DNA of 64,000 nt from JBDKGH01 sp039798265 (GTDB lineage Bacteria > Bacteroidota > Bacteroidia > Flavobacteriales_D > Sanyastnellaceae), in the NCBI GenBank assembly GCA_039798265.1, contig JBDKGH010000027.1:1-64000 (forward strand), given 5' to 3'. The notes under the pieces are model-generated. The model searched no databases. It was not told the DNA's origin and saw nothing but the letters and a program-made list of their open reading frames with translations. The stretch's first letter is position 1; every line of letters starts with the position of its first letter. This document shows, piece after piece, positions 52,241-61,107 of the stretch. Made by a program: the position numbers and the translations under genes.

Positions 52241-53215
52241 ATGTCGGTAAAAAATAACCCGCCATTTCACATTACTCCTCGAATAATGGAGTTGGTAGCG
52301 CACGTCTCCGAGAAATTGGGGGCCGTACAGGCGAATCATTTGTACAAACCACCCACCGAGCTCCGAAAGAAAAATAGAATCAAAACCATAAAATTTTCCC
52401 TAGAAATCGAGGGCAATTCTCTTTCTCTCGAACAGGTAACAGCACTTATGGACCACAAAAGAGTGCTCGCACCGAAAAAGGATATAGTGGAAGTGCGAAA
52501 TGCCATCAAAGTGTACGAGCAATTGGAGGACTTTGATCCTTTTAAACGCAAGGATTTCGAAAGAGCGCACGGCTTATTGATGAAAGGACTACTGGCTGAC
52601 GCTGGCCAATTGAGAAGAGGGAATGTAGGAATAGTGAAAGGTTCGAAAATAGAACATCTGGCGCCATCAGGTGCTATAGTAAATGGCTTGCTGAAGGATC
52701 TTTTTCAGTATTTAAAAAGCAGCGAAGATCTTATTTTGATTAAGAGTTGTGTATTTCATTATGAGTTAGAGTTTATTCATCCTTTTACCGATGGAAACGG
52801 CCGAATGGGAAGGCTTTGGCAAACATTGATACTGATGAGTCAATACTCCGTATTTGAGTATTTACCCATCGAACAGTTGATCAAAAAAAGGCAATCCGAA
52901 TATTATTTGAAATTGGCTGAATCCGATAAGAAAGGACATTCCACGCCGTTTGTCGAATTCATGTTATCCTTTATTCTGGAGGCCTTGGGCGAATTATTAT
53001 CTGCGCAAAATCGATCGTTGCAGGTGAGTGAACGAATGGAACTGTTTAAATCGAAAGTTGGAGAGGATCTTTTTTCACGAAAGACCTATTTGGGTTTTTT
53101 CAAAAATATATCAGCCCCCACCGCAAGCCGCGACCTGAAATGGGCTTTTGATCAAGAAATAATAGAGCGAGTAGGGACAAAGCGTTTGACGGTGTATCGT
53201 TTTATTTCCGAGTAA
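52241..53215 (+). CDS. Fic family protein, class II self-inhibited, with C-terminal winged helix
   Basis: 324 residues from the ATG at 52241; 9 upstream codons from a TTG are in frame but run through the palindrome. The Fic motif HPFTDGNGRMGR begins at His180, and an inhibitory motif of the form SxxxEG is at 53-58 (SLEIEG), so this is a class II Fic. These enzymes transfer AMP to target hydroxyls and are held off by that helix until its Glu moves. The C-terminal ~55 residues (APTASRDLKWAFDQEIIERVGTKRLTVYRF region) look like a winged helix-turn-helix. No antitoxin gene is adjacent. The target is unknown. Confidence 0.92.
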   Translation: MSVKNNPPFHITPRIMELVAHVSEKLGAVQANHLYKPPTELRKKNRIKTIKFSLEIEGNSLSLEQVTALMDHKRVLAPKKDIVEVRNAIKVYEQLEDFDPFKRKDFERAHGLLMKGLLADAGQLRRGNVGIVKGSKIEHLAPSGAIVNGLLKDLFQYLKSSEDLILIKSCVFHYELEFIHPFTDGNGRMGRLWQTLILMSQYSVFEYLPIEQLIKKRQSEYYLKLAESDKKGHSTPFVEFMLSFILEALGELLSAQNRSLQVSERMELFKSKVGEDLFSRKTYLGFFKNISAPTASRDLKWAFDQEIIERVGTKRLTVYRFISE

Positions 53216-53265
53216 ACAGACCAACGATCTGTTCGATCATCCATCAATTTTACCTTTATTTGTGC

Positions 53266-53685
53266 ATGACAAGTTCTTATCGATTTCTGTGGGCAGTTTT
53301 TTTTGTGCTGTCCTTATTTTCTTGTAAAAAAGAAGCGGGCGAAGGAGGCTTAGCTTCCATCAAAGGGCATGTATCGAAAGATATTCGCTTAGTGCTCACC
53401 AATCCTGCCAGCTATCAATATTCTGTAGATGCAGCTGACTACGATGTATTCATTCGCTATGGCGATAATGTTTCTCCTGATGATCGGGTGTGGACAAATT
53501 ATGAAGGCGATTTTGAATTCATGAACCTTCGAAAGGGATCTTACACCATCTATGTGTACAGCAGAGATACCACGGGAATTTCAGGAGTGGATCCAGAGCG
53601 CATGGTGATCAAACAAACGGTAGAATTAACCGAACGCGATCAAGAATTGGTATTACCAGATTTTGTTGTGTATGAACAGCCTTAA
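53266..53685 (+). CDS. Small lipoprotein of unknown function
   Basis: 139 residues from the ATG at 53266. Signal peptide with lipobox LFSC, then a single small beta-sandwich-like domain (carboxypeptidase-regulatory-like: DFEFMNLRKGSYTIYVYSRD). A TTTATTTG at 53255-53262 immediately upstream may be the -7 box. Its 3' end overlaps the DUF2490 gene by 14 bases, so the two are coupled and probably act together at the outer membrane (inference). Confidence 0.75.
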   Translation: MTSSYRFLWAVFFVLSLFSCKKEAGEGGLASIKGHVSKDIRLVLTNPASYQYSVDAADYDVFIRYGDNVSPDDRVWTNYEGDFEFMNLRKGSYTIYVYSRDTTGISGVDPERMVIKQTVELTERDQELVLPDFVVYEQP

Positions 53686-54370
53686 GCGCATATTGTTTGT
53701 TTTAACCTTGTTCACACAAGTGCCTGCAGTAGCTCAGTATTATAAAGACGCTGGCGCTTGGTTGGGTGCTTCGGTGAGTTATCCGCTTTCTAAAAAATTG
53801 GAATTAGGGATAGCACCAGAATGTCGGTTAGATGAAAACATGAGCCGGGTGCGAGGGCTATTTGCAGATGTGGGAGGCAAATACAAATTAACCGATTTTC
53901 TTTCTGTTGTTGCTGAGTATCGCGGAGGTATTCGCCGGTCTAACGAACTCTACACAGGCCGTCACCGGCTGTCCATAGGCTTAGCGCTGAAATATGATTG
54001 GCATGACTTTACCTTCACATCGCTTACACGCAATCAAGTAGCTCCGTCATTAGCGAGTGGTGATGGCGATGTGGATGTACAATCGACCATTCGGCAGCGA
54101 TTATCTGTGAAGTATAAAGGATTGAAAAAAATAGATTTGTCCTATTCGTATGAGTGGTTTTTGGATGGCTACACGCGGTCATTTACCAATTGGAGAACAG
54201 TACTCTCAGCCGATTATAAATTGTCGAAGCGAAAACTCATTTCGGTGGGTTATATGATCCAGCAGGATCGGTCGTCAGGTGATCTCGATTTTGTGCTGCA
54301 AGCCTCTTATAAATGGGAGTTAAAAAGTGGTCGAAAAAAAGACCAGACCAAGTCGCCCTCCCAACCTTAA
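53672..54370 (+). CDS. DUF2490 outer-membrane-barrel-like protein
   Basis: 232 residues from the ATG at 53672. Signal peptide ending near AVAQ, then DAGAWLGASVSYPLSKKLELGI and alternating beta-strands (KYDWHDFTFTSLTRNQVA, LSYSYEWFLDG, LISVGYMIQQD) that match the DUF2490 family of predicted outer-membrane barrels. Function is unknown. It overlaps the small lipoprotein gene by 14 bases and is followed, 47 bases on, by purH with its own -7 box. Confidence 0.82.
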   Translation: MNSLKRILFVLTLFTQVPAVAQYYKDAGAWLGASVSYPLSKKLELGIAPECRLDENMSRVRGLFADVGGKYKLTDFLSVVAEYRGGIRRSNELYTGRHRLSIGLALKYDWHDFTFTSLTRNQVAPSLASGDGDVDVQSTIRQRLSVKYKGLKKIDLSYSYEWFLDGYTRSFTNWRTVLSADYKLSKRKLISVGYMIQQDRSSGDLDFVLQASYKWELKSGRKKDQTKSPSQP

Positions 54371-54378
54371 AGGATGTG

Positions 54379-54386
54379 TACATTTG
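54379..54386 (+). promoter_or_regulatory. -7 promoter box of purH
   Basis: TACATTTG, a TAnnTTTG match, 31 bases before the GTG start of purH at 54418. No purine riboswitch or PurR-like site is visible in the short interval. Confidence 0.5.
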
Positions 54387-54417
54387 CACCGTCTAAAAAA
54401 CAAATTCCTTCAATTCG

Positions 54418-55941
54418 GTGAAAAAACAAATCTCATCCGCCCTTATCTCAGTATTTGATAAGGATGGCCTTGCCCCTATTGTCCAAAAAATGCACGAACT
54501 CGGTATCGTAATGTACAGCACCGGCGGTACACAAGACTTTATCGAAAAAATGGGCTTGCCTGTTGTGGCCGTTGAAGATTTGACCGGATATCCAAGCATT
54601 TTGGGTGGTCGTGTGAAAACATTACACCCGAAAGTTTTCGGAGGTATTCTCAATCGCCGAGAGGATAGTGGAGATCAAGCGCAAGTAGCGGAATTCGAAA
54701 TTCCGAATATTGATTGCGTGGTGGTGGATTTATACCCCTTCGAAAAGACAGTAGCTTCTGGAGCTTCACACGAAGACATCATTGAGAAAATTGATATCGG
54801 CGGCATTTCACTCATTCGTGGAGCTGCGAAAAATTATACCGACGTTGTTATTGTTCCTTCCAAAAATCAATATGCTGATTTGTTGCACATTTTAAGTGAG
54901 CAAGCAGGTGTTTCTACGGAAGATCAGCGCAAAGCCTTAGCTAAAGCAGCATTCGACGTGAGCTCTCATTATGATGGAGCAATTTATAACTACTTTTTAG
55001 GAGAAAATACGGGCAGCTTAAAAGTGAGCGTGTCTCAGCATCAAGTATTGCGTTACGGCGAAAACCCTCATCAAAAAGGAATTTTCTATGGCGATCTCGA
55101 GGCGCTTTTTTCTAAACTAAATGGAAAAGAGTTGAGCTATAATAACCTGTTGGATGTAGATGCCGCAGTTCAACTCATCGATGAATTCAAACATGACGCT
55201 CCAACATTTGCGATTTTAAAACACAACAACGCTTGTGGATTGGCCACGCGCGCTACGATTGCCGAAGCTTATTTAGCGGCGTTAGCGGGTGATCCTACAT
55301 CTGCTTTCGGCGGTGTGTTGATTGCCAATACTACTATCGACACCGAAGCGGCTAATCACATTCATGAATTGTTCTGTGAAGTGATCATTGCCCCTGCTTA
55401 TAGCGATGAAGCGGTGGAGATACTCAAACAAAAAGTAAATCGAATTATCCTTCAACGAAAGGAAGTCACCTTGCCGAAGACACAAATTCGCACACTGTTG
55501 AATGGTGTTTTGTTTCAGGACAAAGACTTGAAAACAGAAGTAACCGAAGATCTTCGGTTGGTTACTACCACCGATGCTGATGATGCGGTGAAAAAGGACT
55601 TGATCTTTGCGAACAAGTTGGTAAAACACACGAAGAGCAATACCATTGTTTTTGCCAAAAACGGACAGCTGATAGCCAGCGGTACCGGTCAAACATCGCG
55701 CGTTGATGCACTTCGACAAGCAGTAGAAAAGGCGCACTCCTTTCACTTCGATTTGAATGGGGCAGTAATGGCGAGCGATGCATTTTTCCCATTTCCTGAT
55801 TGTGTGGAATTGGCATTTAATGCGGGCGTTAGGGCGGTGGTACAACCTGGTGGAAGTATCAAAGATCAATTGTCCATTGACTATTGCAACGCAAATGGCA
55901 TGGCTATGTTCATGACTGGCACACGTCACTTCCGTCACTAA
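54418..55941 (+). CDS. purH: Bifunctional AICAR transformylase/IMP cyclohydrolase
   Basis: 507 residues starting at a GTG. The N-terminal MGS-like IMP cyclohydrolase has YSTGGTQDFIEKMG and GGRVKTLHPKVFGGIL (to about 150); the AICAR transformylase domain follows with ALRYGENPHQK-like and the catalytic LKHNNACGLA, then ISSDAFFPF-type MASDAFFPFPDCVE and VQPGGSIKDQ. It makes the last two steps of de novo IMP synthesis in the cytoplasm. It stands as a single gene, separated from the TonB receptor by 43 bases. Confidence 0.96.
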   Translation: MKKQISSALISVFDKDGLAPIVQKMHELGIVMYSTGGTQDFIEKMGLPVVAVEDLTGYPSILGGRVKTLHPKVFGGILNRREDSGDQAQVAEFEIPNIDCVVVDLYPFEKTVASGASHEDIIEKIDIGGISLIRGAAKNYTDVVIVPSKNQYADLLHILSEQAGVSTEDQRKALAKAAFDVSSHYDGAIYNYFLGENTGSLKVSVSQHQVLRYGENPHQKGIFYGDLEALFSKLNGKELSYNNLLDVDAAVQLIDEFKHDAPTFAILKHNNACGLATRATIAEAYLAALAGDPTSAFGGVLIANTTIDTEAANHIHELFCEVIIAPAYSDEAVEILKQKVNRIILQRKEVTLPKTQIRTLLNGVLFQDKDLKTEVTEDLRLVTTTDADDAVKKDLIFANKLVKHTKSNTIVFAKNGQLIASGTGQTSRVDALRQAVEKAHSFHFDLNGAVMASDAFFPFPDCVELAFNAGVRAVVQPGGSIKDQLSIDYCNANGMAMFMTGTRHFRH

Positions 55942-55984
55942 GCAACTGCGCATAGACAAGAGATTTTTTTCTTATTCTTGTCCT

Positions 55985-58414
55985 ATGAAGTTAGCGAAAT
56001 TTTTATCTCTTACTATCCTGCTTTCGGTAGGATCTTATTCTTTTGCTCAAACCGCAGAGGTGTATGGAACCATTACCGATGCCGTTACCCATGAAGCATT
56101 GATTGCCATGGTGCGGGCGGGCGATAAAGGTGCAAGTGCAGATCTAGAGGGAAAGTATTCGATCACCATGCCAGTAGGCACTTATACCTTCGAAGTAAAG
56201 TACATAGGATACGCCACAATTCAAAAGTCAATCACACTGAAGGCTGGCGAATCGTTGCTGTGGGACATTGCTATGGAACCCATGTCCAACGACTTTCGTG
56301 TAGTAGTAATCTCCGCGGGTAAGTATGAGCAAGATGCAGGTGAAGTAACCGTGAGCATGGAGGTAATTAAGCCCAAGTTGTTTGAAGATAAAAACATTGC
56401 GAGTGTAGAAGAAGGTTTGCAGCAAGCTCCTGGTGTAGCTATTGTGGATGATGAACCACAAATTCGCAGTGGCAGTGGCTACAGTTTTGGTGCGGGGAGC
56501 AGGGTGCAAGTTTTGATTGACGATCTTCCCGTTTTAAGTGGTGACGCCGGCAAACCGAGCTGGGGATTTTTACCCATGGAAAACATCTCACAGGTAGAAA
56601 TTATCAAAGGTGCAAGTAGCGTTCTTTATGGTAGCTCGGCATTAAGTGGTGTGATCAATTTTCGCACGGCTTATCCAACACTTACACCTACCGTTAAACT
56701 ACAAGCATGGCAAGGAATGTATTCCAATCCAGCGGATAAGGCTGCACGGTATTGGGGAAGAAACAACTTAAAAAGTGGTCTCAACTTTTTATATTCCAAA
56801 CAATATGGAAATGTAGATTTAGTGCTCGGCACGAGTTTGCAAGCGGATGAAGGTCACTTGGGGCCAGTGAAAGATAGTCTAGGCAATTTTGATACGGGCG
56901 CTTTCAATCCGATGAATGTAACGCGTTATGATGGAGAAAATCGCGCGCGAGTGAGTATGAATCTACGCGTGCGTTCGAAAAAAATAAAAGGACTTAATTA
57001 CGGTGTCAATGGCATTTTTTCTCAAGGCACTTCATACGCCACGCTGATTTGGGAAAATGATAGTACAGGGCTCTACAGTGCTTATGATGGCAGCGCCACG
57101 AAGACCATTCAAACCTTAACTACACTCGATCCTTTTGCCATTTATTATGGTAAAAAAGGAGCAAAACATTCGTTGCGCACAAGATGGCAATCCCTCGATA
57201 ATAATAACGACAACAATCAAGGAAATTTCAGCGACGTACTCTACGGCGAATACCAATATCAGCAGGACTGGGCATCATTGGGCGTTGAACATTTTATAAC
57301 CACTGCAGGAGTAGTGGTGGTAGATACAAAAGCGCGCGGTGAACTGTTTACAGGAGGTAATCCCGATGGAAGAAATACAGCAGGAAATAGAGCGATTTTT
57401 CTTCAGTTGGATAAAAAGTTTTTTAATCGACTCAACCTATCAGCCGGTGTACGTTATGAAGAGTTCAATATCAATTCTGAAACACAAGGCAAGCCCGTGT
57501 TTCGGGCAGGGGCTAACTATAAAGTCGGAAAAGCAACCTTCTTCCGCGCATCATACGGCGAAGGATTTCGCTTCCCTTCTATAGCCGAAAAATTCATTGT
57601 TACTTCTTTAGGTGCGGTGAAGGTTTACGCCAATCCGGACATCAAAGCGGAAACGTCATACAACGCTGAATTGGGGATTAAACAAGGATTTAAAATAGGC
57701 TCTGTAATGGGCTTTGCAGATGTAGCGGTGTTTCAGCAGGAGTTTAAAAATTTCATTGAGTTCACCTTTGGTCAATGGAATCCTAATCCCACATTTGACA
57801 ACATGCTTGGACTTGGATTTAAAAGTGTCAATACCGGCGGAGCTCGCGTGCGCGGTGTAGATTTTTCTTTGATGGGAGAAGCAAAATGGAATAAATCATC
57901 CGTTCAGTTTTTGGCAGGCTATACTTACACGCAACCCATCAGCACTACACCTGATCAGGTATATGCCACAGCACCTGTGAACGCCAGCAATCCTTTTTTG
58001 CTGAGAGATTTTGCGAATGCCACATTCGCCTCCACAAGTTCTGATCCTACCAACAACATTTTGAAATATCGCTTACAGCATTTGATTCGTGTAGATGTTG
58101 GAGCCACATTTGGATCGTGGAGCATAGGAGCTAGCGTGCGTGCGAACAGTCACATGCAGAACATCGATGGGGCATTTGAAACCTTGGAAAAGGAGTTCCC
58201 ATCCATTTTTAACCCCGGTATAATTCGATGGCGAGCTGAGCATAAAAAAGGTGATTTTGTGATAGACGCGCGCTTTGGGTATAACATCAATGCACAGCAC
58301 AAAGTAGCGATTGTAGCGAGCAATATTTTGAACCGGGTTTATGCCATTCGTCCGTTGGCTTTAGAAGATAGTCGCCTTGTACTTGTGCAGTATTCTTTTT
58401 CTTTGCACCCATGA
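55985..58414 (+). CDS. TonB-dependent receptor
   Basis: 809 residues. Signal peptide ending YSFAQ, a carboxypeptidase-regulatory N-terminal extension (about 25-105, EVYGTITDAVTHEALI), a plug domain about 125-235 (IASVEEGLQQAPGV, ENISQVEIIKGASSVLYGSSALSGVINF) and a 22-strand-type outer-membrane barrel to the C-terminus (NILNRVYAIRPLALEDSRLV). It imports a ligand using energy from TonB/ExbB/ExbD. No SusD-like partner is adjacent, so it is unlikely to be a typical glycan SusC; a metal or siderophore is possible. It overlaps kdsB by 4 bases. Confidence 0.93.
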   Translation: MKLAKFLSLTILLSVGSYSFAQTAEVYGTITDAVTHEALIAMVRAGDKGASADLEGKYSITMPVGTYTFEVKYIGYATIQKSITLKAGESLLWDIAMEPMSNDFRVVVISAGKYEQDAGEVTVSMEVIKPKLFEDKNIASVEEGLQQAPGVAIVDDEPQIRSGSGYSFGAGSRVQVLIDDLPVLSGDAGKPSWGFLPMENISQVEIIKGASSVLYGSSALSGVINFRTAYPTLTPTVKLQAWQGMYSNPADKAARYWGRNNLKSGLNFLYSKQYGNVDLVLGTSLQADEGHLGPVKDSLGNFDTGAFNPMNVTRYDGENRARVSMNLRVRSKKIKGLNYGVNGIFSQGTSYATLIWENDSTGLYSAYDGSATKTIQTLTTLDPFAIYYGKKGAKHSLRTRWQSLDNNNDNNQGNFSDVLYGEYQYQQDWASLGVEHFITTAGVVVVDTKARGELFTGGNPDGRNTAGNRAIFLQLDKKFFNRLNLSAGVRYEEFNINSETQGKPVFRAGANYKVGKATFFRASYGEGFRFPSIAEKFIVTSLGAVKVYANPDIKAETSYNAELGIKQGFKIGSVMGFADVAVFQQEFKNFIEFTFGQWNPNPTFDNMLGLGFKSVNTGGARVRGVDFSLMGEAKWNKSSVQFLAGYTYTQPISTTPDQVYATAPVNASNPFLLRDFANATFASTSSDPTNNILKYRLQHLIRVDVGATFGSWSIGASVRANSHMQNIDGAFETLEKEFPSIFNPGIIRWRAEHKKGDFVIDARFGYNINAQHKVAIVASNILNRVYAIRPLALEDSRLVLVQYSFSLHP

Positions 58415-59160
58415 GAAGAGTAGTAGGCATTATACCTGCCCGATATGGTAGTACGCGTTTTCCTGGTAAACCCTTGGTGGATATCGGTGGAAAAACGATG
58501 ATCATGCGAGTAGTTGAGCGAGCTCAAAGTTGCGCGCACTTGTGTGATGTGATAGTGGCCACTGATGATCAACGAATATATGATCATGTAAAGTCGCATG
58601 GAGCTAAGGTGGTAATGACCTCATCAGATCATCCTAGTGGCACCGATAGATGTCTGGAGGCGTATGAAAAATGGGGCGGTACTGCAGAAGCAGTTTTGAA
58701 TATCCAGGGCGATGAACCCTTTGTAGCTGCAGAGCAGCTATCGGCACTGGTAGAATTGATGCAAAATCCGGAAGTAGAAATTGCGACCTTGGCCAAACGA
58801 ATAGAAGAAGAAACGGTTTTGTTTGACCCCAATAAAGTGAAAGTTGTTTTTTCAGAAAGTGGGAGAGCGCTTTATTTCAGCCGACAAGCCATTCCATTTC
58901 AAAAGTCAGCGCCACCAACCGAGTGGATGCAGCATCATGCTTACTACAAACACATAGGCCTCTATGCCTATCAATTGGAAACCTTGAAGTCCATCTGCAC
59001 GCTTTCGCCTTCTCCTTTAGAAAAAATGGAAAGCTTGGAGCAGTTGCGTTGGTTAGAAAACGGTCGCCTCATTTATGTGGCAAAAACCACGGTAGAAACC
59101 CCGGCAATTGATTCGCCAGCAGATCTTGAGGCACTCCTACGTAATGGCTTGGTTTCGTGA
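58411..59160 (+). CDS. kdsB: 3-deoxy-manno-octulosonate cytidylyltransferase
   Basis: 249 residues, family length. The nucleotide-binding N-terminus GIIPARYGSTRFPGKPL, then SGTDRCLEAYEKW, LNIQGDEPFV and YFSRQAIPF are the CMP-Kdo synthetase signature. It activates Kdo as CMP-Kdo for LPS inner-core assembly in the cytoplasm. It is translationally coupled (ATGA) to the TonB receptor upstream, although the two functions are unrelated. Confidence 0.96.
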   Translation: MRRVVGIIPARYGSTRFPGKPLVDIGGKTMIMRVVERAQSCAHLCDVIVATDDQRIYDHVKSHGAKVVMTSSDHPSGTDRCLEAYEKWGGTAEAVLNIQGDEPFVAAEQLSALVELMQNPEVEIATLAKRIEEETVLFDPNKVKVVFSESGRALYFSRQAIPFQKSAPPTEWMQHHAYYKHIGLYAYQLETLKSICTLSPSPLEKMESLEQLRWLENGRLIYVAKTTVETPAIDSPADLEALLRNGLVS

Positions 59161-59242
59161 GGATTTTCTGCCTTGGCTTGAAGTAACGCACAAAATTTTG
59201 TTGAAAAGTACGCGTTTCCATGGAAGCGCTTTTTGAAATCCG

Positions 59243-59250
59243 TATCTTTG
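59243..59250 (+). promoter_or_regulatory. -7 promoter box of the HU/SPOR gene
   Basis: TATCTTTG, an exact TAnnTTTG match, ends 7 bases before the ATG at 59258, implying a very short or absent leader. Confidence 0.55.
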
Positions 59251-59257
59251 CAACGAT

Positions 59258-60301
59258 ATGCGTATTGAAACCTTCATAACTAGCTTGTTATACGAACACG
59301 ATTGTGTTATCGTCCCCGGATTCGGAGGATTGGTAGCCAATTATCGTGGCGCTCGACTAAGCAAAGTGACGCACGTGGTAAAACCACCAAGTAAGCATGT
59401 AGGGTTCAATCGTCATCTTACGCACAACGATGGACTGTTGGCTGGCCATATTTCGAACATGATGGGCATTGGTTATCACGAAGCCATCGCTCACATTGAG
59501 GAGCAAGTATCCCAAGCATTGCATTTGTTGAACAACAATGAACGCCTCAATTGGGCGGGTATTGGTATTTTCTTCAAAGACCGCAATGGTCAATTGCAAT
59601 TCATTCCAGAAGAACAAACCAACTTCCTATTGGAGAGTTATGGTTTGACGGCTATTCAGCTGCATCCTATTGCTCGAGAAATAAAAGACACACCTGTAGT
59701 AGAAATGCCAGCTCCTGTGGCTAAGCCTGCTAGTAATTGGGTGTGGAAAGCAGCCGTAGCAGCGGCTATTCCAGTGGTGGCCATCAGTGCATGGTGGATG
59801 ATTGGACATAAAAATACAGGCAATTTTTCCTTCGCAGATTTAAATCCACTTCGTTCATTCAAGATGGAATCGAATTATGCGCCAATGGAAATAGAGACCG
59901 CCTCTTTTGCTTTGGATGTGAATTCGGGCTTAGAGAAATTGCGTGAATCGAAACCCGAACTGGTAGAAGTGAAATATAATTTTCTCACCGAATCAGAGGA
60001 TGAAAACGGGATTCGTATCAAATTTGAAAATACAGCAGCAGCCGTTTCTACAGCAACCAAGACAACGGAGGTAAAAACGAAAACCTTGCGTTATGAAATC
60101 ATTGGTGGCGCTTTTGCGGTGAAAGAAAATGCGGAGAATTTTTTAGCTCAGTTAAAAGCGAAAGGATATCCTGCAACGATGGCTGGAAAACGAGGTCAGC
60201 TTTATTTGGTGGCCTACGGTGCTTATGAAACAGAAAACGCAGCGCGCGATGCTATGAAAAGCATTAAAGCACAAGATGCGCATGCTTGGTTGAAGCAATA
60301 A
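59258..60301 (+). CDS. HU-CCDC81-type and SPOR domain membrane protein
   Basis: 347 residues. The N-terminal ~150 residues match the prokaryotic HU-CCDC81 tandem domains (RIETFITSLLYEHDCVIVPGFGG, KHVGFNRHLTHNDGLL); one membrane helix at about 161-183 follows; a linker; then a SPOR domain (about 265-347, LRYEIIGGAFAVKENAENFLAQL), which binds denuded septal peptidoglycan. So the HU-like part is on the cytoplasmic side and SPOR in the periplasm. A link between septum and an inner ligand is an inference. Confidence 0.87.
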   Translation: MRIETFITSLLYEHDCVIVPGFGGLVANYRGARLSKVTHVVKPPSKHVGFNRHLTHNDGLLAGHISNMMGIGYHEAIAHIEEQVSQALHLLNNNERLNWAGIGIFFKDRNGQLQFIPEEQTNFLLESYGLTAIQLHPIAREIKDTPVVEMPAPVAKPASNWVWKAAVAAAIPVVAISAWWMIGHKNTGNFSFADLNPLRSFKMESNYAPMEIETASFALDVNSGLEKLRESKPELVEVKYNFLTESEDENGIRIKFENTAAAVSTATKTTEVKTKTLRYEIIGGAFAVKENAENFLAQLKAKGYPATMAGKRGQLYLVAYGAYETENAARDAMKSIKAQDAHAWLKQ

Positions 60302-60320
60302 GCTGTTAAGAAATTCCCCT

Positions 60321-60349
60321 TTTGTATTCGTTTTACAACCGTACTTTAG
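60321..60349 (+). promoter_or_regulatory. Promoter of the HAD hydrolase gene
   Basis: TTTG at 60321-60324 and TACTTTAG at 60342-60349, 17 bases apart, a fair match to the Bacteroidota -33/-7 pair, 23 bases before the ATG at 60373. Confidence 0.5.
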
Positions 60350-60372
60350 TCGGCTAATTGTTTTATTACCCT

Positions 60373-61017
60373 ATGTCTTCAGCACCTATTCGCAACATCA
60401 TCTTTGACTTTGGTGGTGTATTATTTGAAATCGATTATCACTTACCCGTAAAGGCCTTTAATGAGTTAGGATTCGAAGATTTTGCTTCCATCTACACACA
60501 AGCCGCACAATCGGAGATCTTTGATCGATTGGAAACGGGAAAAATAGCCAACGAAGAATTCATGACATACATTCACTCGTTTGTACCGCAAGCTACACGA
60601 GCTCAGGTAGATGATGCATGGAATTCGATATTACTGCGATTGATGCCAGAAAAAGTGGCCTATGTGCAGCAGTTGCGCAATCAGGGATTCCGCACATTTA
60701 TGCTGAGTAATACCAATGCGATACACGTGGCGGAGTTTGAAAAAATGATCGAATCGTCCATGGGCCTAGAGGAGTTTAGAAAAGCATTTGAGAAGGTTTA
60801 TTACAGCAATGTTATCGGTATAAAGAAACCCTACCCCGAAACCTATCTTCAAGTATGCGCATGGAATGAGTTAGATCCCGCCGAAACGCTGTTCATCGAT
60901 GACTCCATTCAGCATGTAGTGGGCGCTGAAAAAGCAGGCCTTCATACGTTGCACCTCTTACCCGGACAGGATCTGGCTTCTGTGGTGGATCAAAAAATTC
61001 AAGATTCGAGAAGGTAA
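60373..61017 (+). CDS. HAD-superfamily hydrolase
   Basis: 214 residues from the ATG at 60373; the frame continues 5 codons further up from a TTG. Motif I is IFDFGGVLFEID (nucleophile Asp), motif II MLSNTNAIH, the motif III Lys is in IGIKKPYPETYL, and motif IV is LFIDDSIQHV. This is a subfamily I HAD with a helical cap, probably a phosphatase for a small metabolite; the substrate is unknown. It has its own promoter and stands alone on the plus strand. Confidence 0.88.
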   Translation: MSSAPIRNIIFDFGGVLFEIDYHLPVKAFNELGFEDFASIYTQAAQSEIFDRLETGKIANEEFMTYIHSFVPQATRAQVDDAWNSILLRLMPEKVAYVQQLRNQGFRTFMLSNTNAIHVAEFEKMIESSMGLEEFRKAFEKVYYSNVIGIKKPYPETYLQVCAWNELDPAETLFIDDSIQHVVGAEKAGLHTLHLLPGQDLASVVDQKIQDSRR

Positions 61018-61107
61018 TTCAGTAGCAATGGTTTATAACCTATGGGTTTTTTTAAGTAGTTGAAAAAACTCCTGTTATACATTCGTGCCAATTAATGGCT
61101 TAAGCTA

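Noticed and set aside
52241..53215. Fic as a class I toxin-antitoxin pair
   Set aside because: No small antitoxin gene is adjacent, and the inhibitory motif is inside the Fic protein itself (residues 53-58).
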